A DNA stretch of 64,000 nt, taken from assembly GCA_903887415.1 (NCBI GenBank), contig CAISPO010000005.1, positions 1-64,000 on the forward strand. Reading direction: 5' to 3'. The first letter of the stretch is position 1, and each line of letters opens with the position of its first letter. The notes beneath the pieces were generated by a model. It had not been told where the DNA came from and did not search any database. It was given only the letters and a program-made list of their open reading frames with translations. The DNA comes from an uncultured Bacteroidota bacterium (GTDB taxonomy: Bacteria > Bacteroidota > Bacteroidia > Chitinophagales > Chitinophagaceae). This document shows, piece by piece, positions 54,282-62,120 of this stretch. The translations under genes were made by a program, and so were the position numbers.

Positions 54282-55208
54282 ATGGAATACAAAGACTATT
54301 ACAAAGTATTAGGCGTAGAAAAAAAGGCTACGCAGGACGATATAAAGAAGGCATACCGCAAACTGGCGGTAAAGTACCATCCCGACAAGAACCCCGGAGA
54401 TAAGAAGGCCGAAGAGAAATTTAAAGAAATAAATGAAGCCAACGATGTATTAAGCGATCCCGAGAAGAGAAAGAAATATGACGACCTGGGCGAAAACTGG
54501 CAGGCATACCAACAAGGCGGCTTCCCCGGTGGTTTCGGGCAGCAGACAGGCAGGAGCAGGCAGCAGGGCCGATCTCAGCAATATTCTTCGGGCGATGAGA
54601 GCCAGTTCTCAGATTTCTTTGAGTCGATCTTCGGGAGCGGAGGTGGCGGTTTTAGCAGCGGGGGCAAAAGCAGCCGGAGCCGGCCTATGAAAGGCGAAGA
54701 CTACCAGGCGGAAACCACAATAACACTGGAGGAAGCATTTCACGGCACATCGCGCCAGATAAACCTGCCGGAACAGAAGCTGAATATGAAGCTGAAGCCG
54801 GGTATAGAAGACGGGCAGGTCCTGCGCATGAAAGACAAAGGCGGGCCCGGCAGAAATGGCGGGCCGAACGGCGACCTGTTCATTACCATACATATTATGC
54901 CCAACCAGCAGTTTGAAAGAAAGGGCAATGATCTTTATTTCGACCAACCACTGAATGCTTTTACCGCGATACTCGGAGGAAAGCTATCTGCACAAGGCCT
55001 TGATAAAGCAGTTAGCATCAAGATACCGGCAGGCACCGACAGCAACAAAGTCTTCAGGCTGAAGGGAATGGGCATGCCCATATATGCAGACCCGGAGCAG
55101 CGGGGCGATGGCTATGTGCGGGTGATACTTACTGTGCCAAAGAACCTGTCTGAGCAAGACAAGGAGCTATTGTCAAAGATCGCAGGCAGATCAGAAACGG
55201 GAAACTAA
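54282..55208 (+). CDS. DnaJ-family co-chaperone (CbpA-like)
   Basis: 308 residues: J domain with [36 protein letters not shown] (HPD motif), a Gly/Gln-rich linker, then the C-terminal client-binding domains ([22 protein letters not shown] ... [21 protein letters not shown]). There is no zinc-finger domain, which matches CbpA rather than DnaJ. It stimulates DnaK ATPase. Confidence 0.9.
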   Translation: MEYKDYYKVLGVEKKATQDDIKKAYRKLAVKYHPDKNPGDKKAEEKFKEINEANDVLSDPEKRKKYDDLGENWQAYQQGGFPGGFGQQTGRSRQQGRSQQYSSGDESQFSDFFESIFGSGGGGFSSGGKSSRSRPMKGEDYQAETTITLEEAFHGTSRQINLPEQKLNMKLKPGIEDGQVLRMKDKGGPGRNGGPNGDLFITIHIMPNQQFERKGNDLYFDQPLNAFTAILGGKLSAQGLDKAVSIKIPAGTDSNKVFRLKGMGMPIYADPEQRGDGYVRVILTVPKNLSEQDKELLSKIAGRSETGN

Positions 55209-55216
55209 GCGGCTTT

Positions 55217-55990
55217 CTATGGAGCAATAGCTGAGTCAACCATCTGGTTGTTAACCGCATTATAAACGCCCTTGCCCGTGGTATAGTCCTCATACAGAGA
55301 AACATCATTGGTCACATAAGCATATACCGCATAATAAGCCATCTGGCCTGAAGAAATACCTGCATCGAGAAGGTCTTGTTTGTAGATAACATAACTTGCC
55401 TTTGTTGCATTTGCAGGAATAGCCTTTGCATAAACCAGTAAGTAATTGGATACAGCATTGCTGACAGATGCGTTGTTACTGACAAAAACAATGAACTCCC
55501 GCGCACGGGTGTCCGCATTAAACGTTATTACCAGTGAGTCGTTAGGGGCAGGAGAGGCTGGGTTACTATAGGTAGTAAAAGTGGTAAAGGCAAAGTTGGG
55601 GATAGCTGCCATTTTTATATCCTTGTTGAGCGTATCAGCGAGAAACTGGAATTTGTCCAGCACCGTGGATGCATAACCGGAAGCGGACGCACTGATTATA
55701 TAATCGCCTGTGGATATACTGCCGAATTGATAAAAACCCGTTGCATCTGGGTTTATGGGAGCACCTCCATTCAGTGATATTTGCGCACTATTCAGCCCGG
55801 TAAGCACTTTACCGCCATATTGATCTACTAGGTCCACGTGCCCGCTTATGGCGCCGGTATAAGACGGCCCGGCAGGGCCTGTGGCGCCAGCAGCAACGGC
55901 GGGGCCAGTATCGCCTTTCTTGGTGCAAGATGCTCCAGCTAAAATGATAAGACCTAATAAGGCAATAAAGAAGTTGTTTTTGGTGTACAT
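55217..55990 (-). CDS. Lipoprotein with collagen-like motif and regulatory-like domain (A)
   Basis: 257 residues. A lipobox (LIILAGASCTKKGDTGP) is followed directly by GPAVAAGATGPAGPS, a short Gly-X-Y stretch. Residues 45-130 form a carboxypeptidase-regulatory-like domain (ISGHVDLVDQYGGKVLTGL, FYQFGSISTGDYIISASASGYA). The C-terminal part is a unique beta domain. It is paralogous to the next gene. Function unknown, probably cell-surface. Confidence 0.75.
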   Translation of the reverse strand: MYTKNNFFIALLGLIILAGASCTKKGDTGPAVAAGATGPAGPSYTGAISGHVDLVDQYGGKVLTGLNSAQISLNGGAPINPDATGFYQFGSISTGDYIISASASGYASTVLDKFQFLADTLNKDIKMAAIPNFAFTTFTTYSNPASPAPNDSLVITFNADTRAREFIVFVSNNASVSNAVSNYLLVYAKAIPANATKASYVIYKQDLLDAGISSGQMAYYAVYAYVTNDVSLYEDYTTGKGVYNAVNNQMVDSAIAP

Positions 55991-56193
55991 GAAAGTAAAT
56001 TTTAGTATGCGGTTGCCGTTTGGACGATAATAATAACAAAAGGTTTAAAGTGCATGTTTTTTAATTGCGGGCCAGGGCGAGTTGTGTATAACTGTATTAC
56101 GCCCCTGGCTTACTCCTCGCCTTGTTGTATTATCTCAGGCCTGCGCCCATATCTGATATATTTCGCAACTTCACGGCTAATCTTGTATATCAT

Positions 56194-56931
56194 TTATGGT
56201 ACCATAGCTGAGTCTATCTGCGGATAGTTTACCGCATTGTAAACCATCTTGCCTGTAGCCTGGTCTTCGTAAGCAGAGGCATCATTTAGTGAGTGGCTAT
56301 AAACAGCATAATAGACTTCATTGCCGCTTTCAAAACCAGCATTATAAAGCTCCTGGGCGCTTATATAGACAGGCACTTTAGTGGCATTTGCAGGAATGTT
56401 TTTCGCAAAACTAAGCAGGAAAGCTGCGGGAAAATTGCTCACTGACGGCGTGTTGCCAACAAAAACCACAAGGCTGCGGATGTTGGGGTCGGCGGTGCAA
56501 TTAATGTTTAGCGTATCATACCCGCCACCGGCACCAGTTGTTAACGTCAGTGAGAAAGAAGGTATTGCAGACAGTCCGATATCTTTGTTGAACGTACCAC
56601 TCAAAAACTGGAAATTGTTCGTATTGGTAGCGCCATAGCCCGAATCGGAAGCGGTGATATTATATTCACCTGTAGCAATGTAATTGTATGCGTAGTATCC
56701 CGAATTATCAGGATTGATGTAAGCCGTAGTGCCGGAGATAGTGAGCCTTACGGAATCAACGCCTGTCAACACTTTGACGCCATACTGATCGAACAGGCTC
56801 ACGTGGCCGCTGATGCTCCCTACATAGGATGGGCCGGCAGGGCCAGTGGGGCCGGTGGGGCCTTCTTTAGCGCAGGAAGCAAACAATGAGATAATAGATA
56901 ATGCGGCGACAGCTAATTTATGATTTCGCAT
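56194..56931 (-). CDS. Lipoprotein with collagen-like motif and regulatory-like domain (B)
   Basis: 245 residues with the same plan: SLFASCAKEG lipobox, GPTGPTGPAGPS collagen-like run, ISGHVSLFDQYGVKVLTGVDSVRLTISG and YYAYNYIATGEYNITASDSGYG, ending NYPQIDSAMVP. The C-terminal ends of A and B also match (VYNAVNNQMVDSAIAP against VYNAVNYPQIDSAMVP). The pair arose by tandem duplication; overall divergence is high, so the event is old. Confidence 0.75.
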   Translation of the reverse strand: MRNHKLAVAALSIISLFASCAKEGPTGPTGPAGPSYVGSISGHVSLFDQYGVKVLTGVDSVRLTISGTTAYINPDNSGYYAYNYIATGEYNITASDSGYGATNTNNFQFLSGTFNKDIGLSAIPSFSLTLTTGAGGGYDTLNINCTADPNIRSLVVFVGNTPSVSNFPAAFLLSFAKNIPANATKVPVYISAQELYNAGFESGNEVYYAVYSHSLNDASAYEDQATGKMVYNAVNYPQIDSAMVP

Positions 56932-56966
56932 GAAAAAATTCTTTTAGAAATGTAAATATCCGAAGT

Positions 56967-57626
56967 TTAAAACAAATAAATAAACCGTAAGCTAAACAGG
57001 TTATTGAATTGCCCTTGGTTGCCATACCCATAGCCCAGTGGTATCCTGTCTGCCGGACGGATAGAAGTAATAGAATATTCAAAACGGGCGTTGGCATACA
57101 GTTTTTTATAAAGCCGCCTGCTGAGGCCAAAAATATATTCAAGATCGGTTTTGTTAAAAGCGTTGGCAACGGGGTCTATCAGTACAGGCTGGTCGGCCTG
57201 TACCCATTCGCTTGAAGAAACGAGGTATGCATAAGAAATGCCGGCTTCCACGTCGAACTTATAGTATATATAATGTAAGGTTAGCGGCACTTCCACATAA
57301 TTCACGTTCATGAAATATTTTGTAACATAAGTACCAATCGCAGGCGACTCCGTTACATCCTCTCCCCTGCTCCCTTTCCGCGAATACAGCAGTTCCATGC
57401 TGGCCCCGAATGCGGGCGTAAAATGAACATACACTACTCCGCCCGCATTCAACGCGACTTTATGGTAACCGTAGTAAGTATCTCCATCTATCTGCGAAAA
57501 ATTGAGCCCGAGTATCAGCCCCCCGTTAAATACCTTCGGGTCTTCAATAAAGTAATTGCTTTGGGCATATGTTTTCACGCCCAAAGAAAATAATAAACTA
57601 AATAAGGAGATACAACGTAACTTCAT
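56967..57626 (-). CDS. Outer-membrane beta-barrel protein (PorT-like)
   Basis: The ATG at 57626 gives a signal peptide (LRCISLFSLLFSLGVKTYA). The mature sequence alternates hydrophobic and polar residues (GGLILGLNFSQIDGDTYYGYHKVALNAGGVVYVHF, GASMELLYSRKGS) and ends in FNNLFSLRFIYLF with a terminal Phe, as outer-membrane barrels do. It resembles the PF13568 barrel family. Confidence 0.78.
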   Translation of the reverse strand: MKLRCISLFSLLFSLGVKTYAQSNYFIEDPKVFNGGLILGLNFSQIDGDTYYGYHKVALNAGGVVYVHFTPAFGASMELLYSRKGSRGEDVTESPAIGTYVTKYFMNVNYVEVPLTLHYIYYKFDVEAGISYAYLVSSSEWVQADQPVLIDPVANAFNKTDLEYIFGLSRRLYKKLYANARFEYSITSIRPADRIPLGYGYGNQGQFNNLFSLRFIYLF

Positions 57627-57724
57627 CAATCCGGGGTTCCCTGCAAAAATAAGATTAAATAAGGCTGAAAGGCCTGTTAAATCTTGTGGCACTGGATTTA
57701 TACTTTCATTAAAAACAAAACTTT

Positions 57725-57913
57725 ATGGACGACAAAGAACTGCAAAAGAAATGGCCTGCGATAAAGGATAAGATAAAAGAGCTGCACCCTGATTTGGATG
57801 ATAAAGACCTGCATTATGAATTCGGGAAAGAATCAGAGCTATTGCTGCGCCTGCAGGAAAAGCTGGGAAAGACAAATAAAGAAATTAAAGACTGGTTGAG
57901 CTTTATGGGGTAG
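57725..57913 (+). CDS. Small CsbD-like stress protein
   Basis: 62 residues: KWPAIKDKIKELHPDLDDKDLHYEFGKESELLLRLQEKLGKTNKEIKDWL. The GKxxxLLxxLQEKLGKT...IKDW pattern is that of CsbD-like small helical proteins, often induced by general stress. Function unknown. Confidence 0.7.
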   Translation: MDDKELQKKWPAIKDKIKELHPDLDDKDLHYEFGKESELLLRLQEKLGKTNKEIKDWLSFMG

Positions 57914-57921
57914 ATCACAAA

Positions 57922-58596
57922 CTACAGGTCTTCCTTTTTCTCCAGTTCACCGCTTTCGTTATAGTATTCCCACCGGCCTATTTTTTCCGGGACATAGATG
58001 TTATGTGTCTGTAATTTGTAGATCTTCTTTTCTTCTACCGGATCTTCTATTGTCAAGGTATCGGTAGTGATTTGGGAAACCGCGCTGTAAAAGCCACTGA
58101 CTTTGAGCTTGCCGCCCGGATAAAATTCCTGGTATGTGCCTGAGATGCAGGAGCTATTTACCCCTTTGTCTCCAATGATGGCATAGTTACATACTGTTTT
58201 TAATTTCCCGGTATTGTAAAATTCCTGCCATGTACCAACCGGGTTGCTCTTTTCATAGTATCCTGTGATCTTTGTTTTGCCATTTGAGAAATGTTCAACC
58301 CATTTTCCAACCTGCAGATACTTCTCACCAGCAAGTGTAAACGACCCTTCCGCAATTAATTTATGGTCCTTGCCAAGCAGCTTGTAATAGGAAGCATCTT
58401 CATCAATGCAAACAATATGGCTGCTATCCCCGGTAGCTTCGTAATATTTTAGCGAGTCATTCTCTTTTACCAGGCGGTTATCTTCTTCAGAAGTAAACTC
58501 AAATGGAATATCTGCTGAAAAAGCGGGCTGCGCAAATGTCTTAGCAGTGATACAAAAGATGAGTATAAAGGATAAAAGCAGTGGTCTGGAGGTCAT
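57922..58596 (-). CDS. Exported MORN/YwqK-like repeat protein
   Basis: 224 residues with a signal peptide (LLLSFILIFCITAKTFA). WVEHFSNGKTKITGYYEKSNPVGTWQEFYNTGKLKTVCNYA and GTYQEFYPGGKLKVSGFY are YwqK-type antitoxin-like/MORN repeats. Such proteins are common in Bacteroidota; role unknown. It overlaps the preceding gene by four bases. Confidence 0.78.
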   Translation of the reverse strand: MTSRPLLLSFILIFCITAKTFAQPAFSADIPFEFTSEEDNRLVKENDSLKYYEATGDSSHIVCIDEDASYYKLLGKDHKLIAEGSFTLAGEKYLQVGKWVEHFSNGKTKITGYYEKSNPVGTWQEFYNTGKLKTVCNYAIIGDKGVNSSCISGTYQEFYPGGKLKVSGFYSAVSQITTDTLTIEDPVEEKKIYKLQTHNIYVPEKIGRWEYYNESGELEKKEDL

Positions 58597-58922
58597 TTCT
58601 TTTTGGGTTTAAAGACCAGGTCGTAAGAGTGGTCTATCAATTCTTTCAGTTGTTTTTTGGTTAGCGTGTTATCGATGATCACTGTATTCCAATGCTTTTT
58701 GTTCATGTGGTAGCCTGGCAGAATACAGCCATACTGTTCACGCAACTCTATAGCCCTTTCGGGATCGCACTTCACATTGAATTGCAGCGGCTGGTCTGTT
58801 AATCCTACTAATAAAAATATTTTACCGTTGACTTTAAACACGAGCGTTTCCTCCCCAAAGGGGAAGCCTTCCTCCACTTCTGGCTTCGATAATGAGTAGC
58901 TTCTTATCTCTTCAACATTCAC
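58593..58922 (-). CDS. MmcQ/YjbR-family protein
   Basis: 109 residues from a GTG at 58922 with no ATG nearby. EEGFPFGEETLVFKVNGKIFLLVGL, YHMNKKHWNTVIIDN and LIDHSYDLVFKPKKK match the double-wing DNA-binding-like fold of MmcQ/YjbR. Function in Bacteroidota unknown. It starts the two-gene unit with the MORN-like protein. Confidence 0.82.
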   Translation of the reverse strand: MNVEEIRSYSLSKPEVEEGFPFGEETLVFKVNGKIFLLVGLTDQPLQFNVKCDPERAIELREQYGCILPGYHMNKKHWNTVIIDNTLTKKQLKELIDHSYDLVFKPKKK

Positions 58923-59095
58923 CGGCTATACCTATTTAAACAGGGCAAAGTTATAATAAACGGGCCTTAATAATTACTTAATGCAAGCCGCAGCGTGTTG
59001 GCATAATATTACTATGCTATTATGTAATTGTAAAGCGCAATAATGGGTAAATGTTTATCCTAAATTGTAGTCAGTATTTAAAACCTTTAAAAACA

Positions 59096-59281
59096 ATGGT
59101 CATGGAAAACACATTCAACGAAGAAGAATTGCCACGCAACACGCCACAGGACAGCAATGAGAACCCTGAAACAGAAGACACCTCATTTGAAGAAGAAGAT
59201 GAGGAAAGCTTTGAAGACGAAGACGACCTTGATCTTGACGAAGAAGCCGATGACGAAACAGAAGAGGCCGATGAAGCCTAG
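59096..59281 (+). CDS. Small very acidic protein
   Basis: 61 residues from ATG at 59096 (or 59102). Nearly all of the C-terminal 35 residues are Glu or Asp (EEEDEESFEDEDDLDLDEEADDE). No known domain; acidic low-complexity proteins of this size occur in many Bacteroidota. Confidence 0.55.
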   Translation: MVMENTFNEEELPRNTPQDSNENPETEDTSFEEEDEESFEDEDDLDLDEEADDETEEADEA

Positions 59282-59398
59282 TGTTTCGTGGAAAGAACTG
59301 ATACTGGCCCTGTATTTATGGGGCCAGTATTATTTTATATAAGCGCTATATAATGCAGTAATGAGTGAGTAACTTTATTGTTCCAAAAACAATTCATC

Positions 59399-59821
59399 AT
59401 GGCAAAAACGATCGTACAAAAAGTGGTGTTTAAAAACACAACACCAAAGGACCTTTATGATCTTTACATGAATGCTAAAAAGCATTCTAAAGCAACAGCC
59501 GCCCCTGCAGAAATCAGCAACAAGGAAGGAGCGAAATTCTCGGCGCATGGCGGCTATATTACCGGCGAGAATATAAAGCTTGTAAAAGACCAGCTTATTG
59601 TGCAAAGCTGGCGCGGTGCAGACTGGGATAAGAAAGACGCCGACTCTACATTCATCATCCACCTGGAGCCTAAGGGCAGCAATGTGACGCTCCACGCGGT
59701 TCATTCCAATGTACCAGATAAACAGGCTGAAGGGATAGAGAAGGGATGGCATAGCCACTATTGGGAGCCGTGGAAACAATACCTGGCTGGGACGCCTATA
59801 GCGAAGCCCGTGGGGATGTAG
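59399..59821 (+). CDS. SRPBCC/AHSA1-like protein
   Basis: The ATG at 59399 (140 residues) is chosen over the track TTG. FKNTTPKDLYDLYMNAKKHSKATAAPAEISNKEGAKFSAHGGYITGENIKL and VQSWRGADWDKKDADSTFIIHLEPKGSNVTLHAVHSNVPD show the START-like fold of the AHSA1/SRPBCC family, which binds hydrophobic ligands. Ligand unknown. Confidence 0.83.
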   Translation: MAKTIVQKVVFKNTTPKDLYDLYMNAKKHSKATAAPAEISNKEGAKFSAHGGYITGENIKLVKDQLIVQSWRGADWDKKDADSTFIIHLEPKGSNVTLHAVHSNVPDKQAEGIEKGWHSHYWEPWKQYLAGTPIAKPVGM

Positions 59822-59952
59822 CCCCTGTTTCACCCCCGCATCACCCTTTCCCCTCCCGATAAAAAATCGGGGACCTTGTTCCGGAGAACCATCTATTTAG
59901 CTGAACTCATAAAATATTTAGCTATGGATATACTTTAGCTAAATTGTCATTA

Positions 59953-59988
59953 AAAACTGCTCCTGATTTCTAAACGGAGCAGTTTTTT
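59953..59988 (+). terminator. Terminator upstream of dnaG
   Basis: AAAACTGCTCC, a 12-base loop, GGAGCAGTTTT, then TTAA. Confidence 0.85.
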
Positions 59989-60054
59989 AATTTGCAAAAC
60001 CTGTTATTTCCTGGCTAAAAGGCAATTCGCTTTTCAATACTTATCTTCGCAGTA

Positions 60055-61995
60055 ATGATCTCCCCCGCCTCTATACAGGAAGTGATGAACCGTGCCGATA
60101 TTGTGGATGTGGTGGGGCAATTTGTGCGGCTGAGAAAGCGCGGCACCAACTATATTGCCAACTGCCCTTTCCATAACGAGAAGACACCTTCTTTTAATGT
60201 ATCGCCTGCCAAGGGTATCTATAAGTGCTTTGGCTGCGGCAAGGCAGGCAACGTGGTGACTTTTGTGCAGGAGCACGAGAAACTTACCTACCCTGAAGCT
60301 ATAAGGTGGCTGGCAGACCACTACAAGATAACCCTTGAGGAAACAGAGCGGACACCTGAGCAGCAGCAGAAACAACTTGCTGAGGAGGGGCTGCGCATAC
60401 TGAATGAGTTTACCGCAGGTTACTTCCATGATACCTTGCTGAATACGGAAGAAGGGCAACTCATCGGGATGTCCTACTTCAAGCAACGGGGGTTCCGGAA
60501 AGATATTATAGAGCGCTTCCGACTAGGGTATAACCCCGAAAGCGGGGATACCTATTATCGTGCAGCTACCGCCAAGGGCTACAAGGCAGAGATGCTGGAG
60601 CGTGCAGGGCTGGCCAAGAACCGCAACGGCATGTTTTATGACGTATATCGCGGGCGGGTGATCTTCCCGATACAGAGCATGACGGGGCGCATACTGGGTT
60701 TCGGCGCTCGAATACTCAAGAGCAATGAGAAAGCGCCCAAGTACATCAACTCGCCGGAGAACGAGATATACAGCAAGAGTAAGGTGCTCTATGGCATGTA
60801 CCAGAGCCGCCAGGCCATAGGCAAACAGGATGAATGCTTGCTGGTGGAGGGCTACACGGACGTCATATCTCTGCACCAGGGCGGTGTAGAAAATGTAGTT
60901 TCGAGCAGCGGCACATCACTAACGGAAGACCAGCTAAGGCTGATAGGCCAGCTTACCAAAAACCTGACCATACTCTATGATGGCGACCCTGCAGGCATTA
61001 AGGCCGCTCTGCGCGGGCTGGATATGGCGCTATCGCAGAGCTTCAATGTGCAGCTTGTATTGCTACCGGAGGGTGAAGACCCGGATAGCTTTGTGCAGAA
61101 ATCGGGAGCGGCGAAGTTTCATGAATACATAAAAGGCCATAAGCAGGACGTAATAAGTTTCCGGCTACAGGTGGGACTGAATGAAGCTGGCACTGACCCG
61201 GTGAAGCGCTCGAAACTGGTAAACGAGGTTGCGGAGAGCATATCGCGCATCAACAAGGCAGAGGACTTTTCACTGCAAACGCACTATACCCGCGAAGCAG
61301 CCCGCAAGCTGGATGTGGATGAGGCCGGGCTGATAAACCTGGTCAACAAATACATCCGCGACCGGATAGAGAGCGAGCAAAAGCACCAGAGAAAAGAAGA
61401 AGCGCTGCCAAGGCCCGAGAGCCTGAACCTGCCGAACGAGCCCGAAGTTGCCGCGCCGGCCGGCGAAGACCAGCACGAATGGCAACTGCTGCGTGTGCTG
61501 ATAGAATATGGTCATGAGAAATATGAGGGCTTCGATAGTGTGGCTAGCCTTATAGAAAGCCGGGTAGAGGCCAACCTGCTGCAGGATCCACTGGTACACA
61601 AGCTGTTTGTTGAATACCTGGACCACTATCAGCGTTTCGGGAAGATACCGGAGCTGCACTACTTCATTAATTATCCCGACCAGGCTATACGTGATAAAAT
61701 GGCATCTCTGCTACACCCCCGGCCCGACATAAGCCATAAATGGAAGGAAAAATACGGCATCGAATCCCATACGGACACTATGCTCTACATGAATGATGTG
61801 GACAGCACCCTCTCCTACTTTGAGCTAAAGAAAATACTTGTCATACAAGATCAGCTCACTGCCAAACTGAGCAAGGAAACAGACCCACTAACGCAAGGGG
61901 TATATATGGAGCGTTTCCTGGAACTGAGGAAGATGGAGCGGGAAATATTGAAGAAGCATAATACAGTTGTGTTCAAGTCGCTTAGGAGCAAGTAG
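60055..61995 (+). CDS. dnaG: DNA primase
   Basis: 646 residues. CPFHNEKTPSFNVSPAKGIYKCFGCGKAG is the N-terminal zinc ribbon. The Toprim part has LLVEGYTDVISLHQGGVENVVSSSGTSL and LYDGDPAGIKAALRGLDMAL with the catalytic acids. The C-terminal region is a helical helicase-binding domain. It makes RNA primers for replication. Confidence 0.95.
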   Translation: MISPASIQEVMNRADIVDVVGQFVRLRKRGTNYIANCPFHNEKTPSFNVSPAKGIYKCFGCGKAGNVVTFVQEHEKLTYPEAIRWLADHYKITLEETERTPEQQQKQLAEEGLRILNEFTAGYFHDTLLNTEEGQLIGMSYFKQRGFRKDIIERFRLGYNPESGDTYYRAATAKGYKAEMLERAGLAKNRNGMFYDVYRGRVIFPIQSMTGRILGFGARILKSNEKAPKYINSPENEIYSKSKVLYGMYQSRQAIGKQDECLLVEGYTDVISLHQGGVENVVSSSGTSLTEDQLRLIGQLTKNLTILYDGDPAGIKAALRGLDMALSQSFNVQLVLLPEGEDPDSFVQKSGAAKFHEYIKGHKQDVISFRLQVGLNEAGTDPVKRSKLVNEVAESISRINKAEDFSLQTHYTREAARKLDVDEAGLINLVNKYIRDRIESEQKHQRKEEALPRPESLNLPNEPEVAAPAGEDQHEWQLLRVLIEYGHEKYEGFDSVASLIESRVEANLLQDPLVHKLFVEYLDHYQRFGKIPELHYFINYPDQAIRDKMASLLHPRPDISHKWKEKYGIESHTDTMLYMNDVDSTLSYFELKKILVIQDQLTAKLSKETDPLTQGVYMERFLELRKMEREILKKHNTVVFKSLRSK

Positions 61996-62120
61996 GGGTT
62001 CAAATTCAAAAAAAAAGAAAATTTCAATTCCAAGACACATATCCTTGAATCTTTTAATCAGGTGAATCTCGGTTCCGACAATTTATTATCTTTAAAACCT
62101 AAAGAACTATCAATTAAGGC

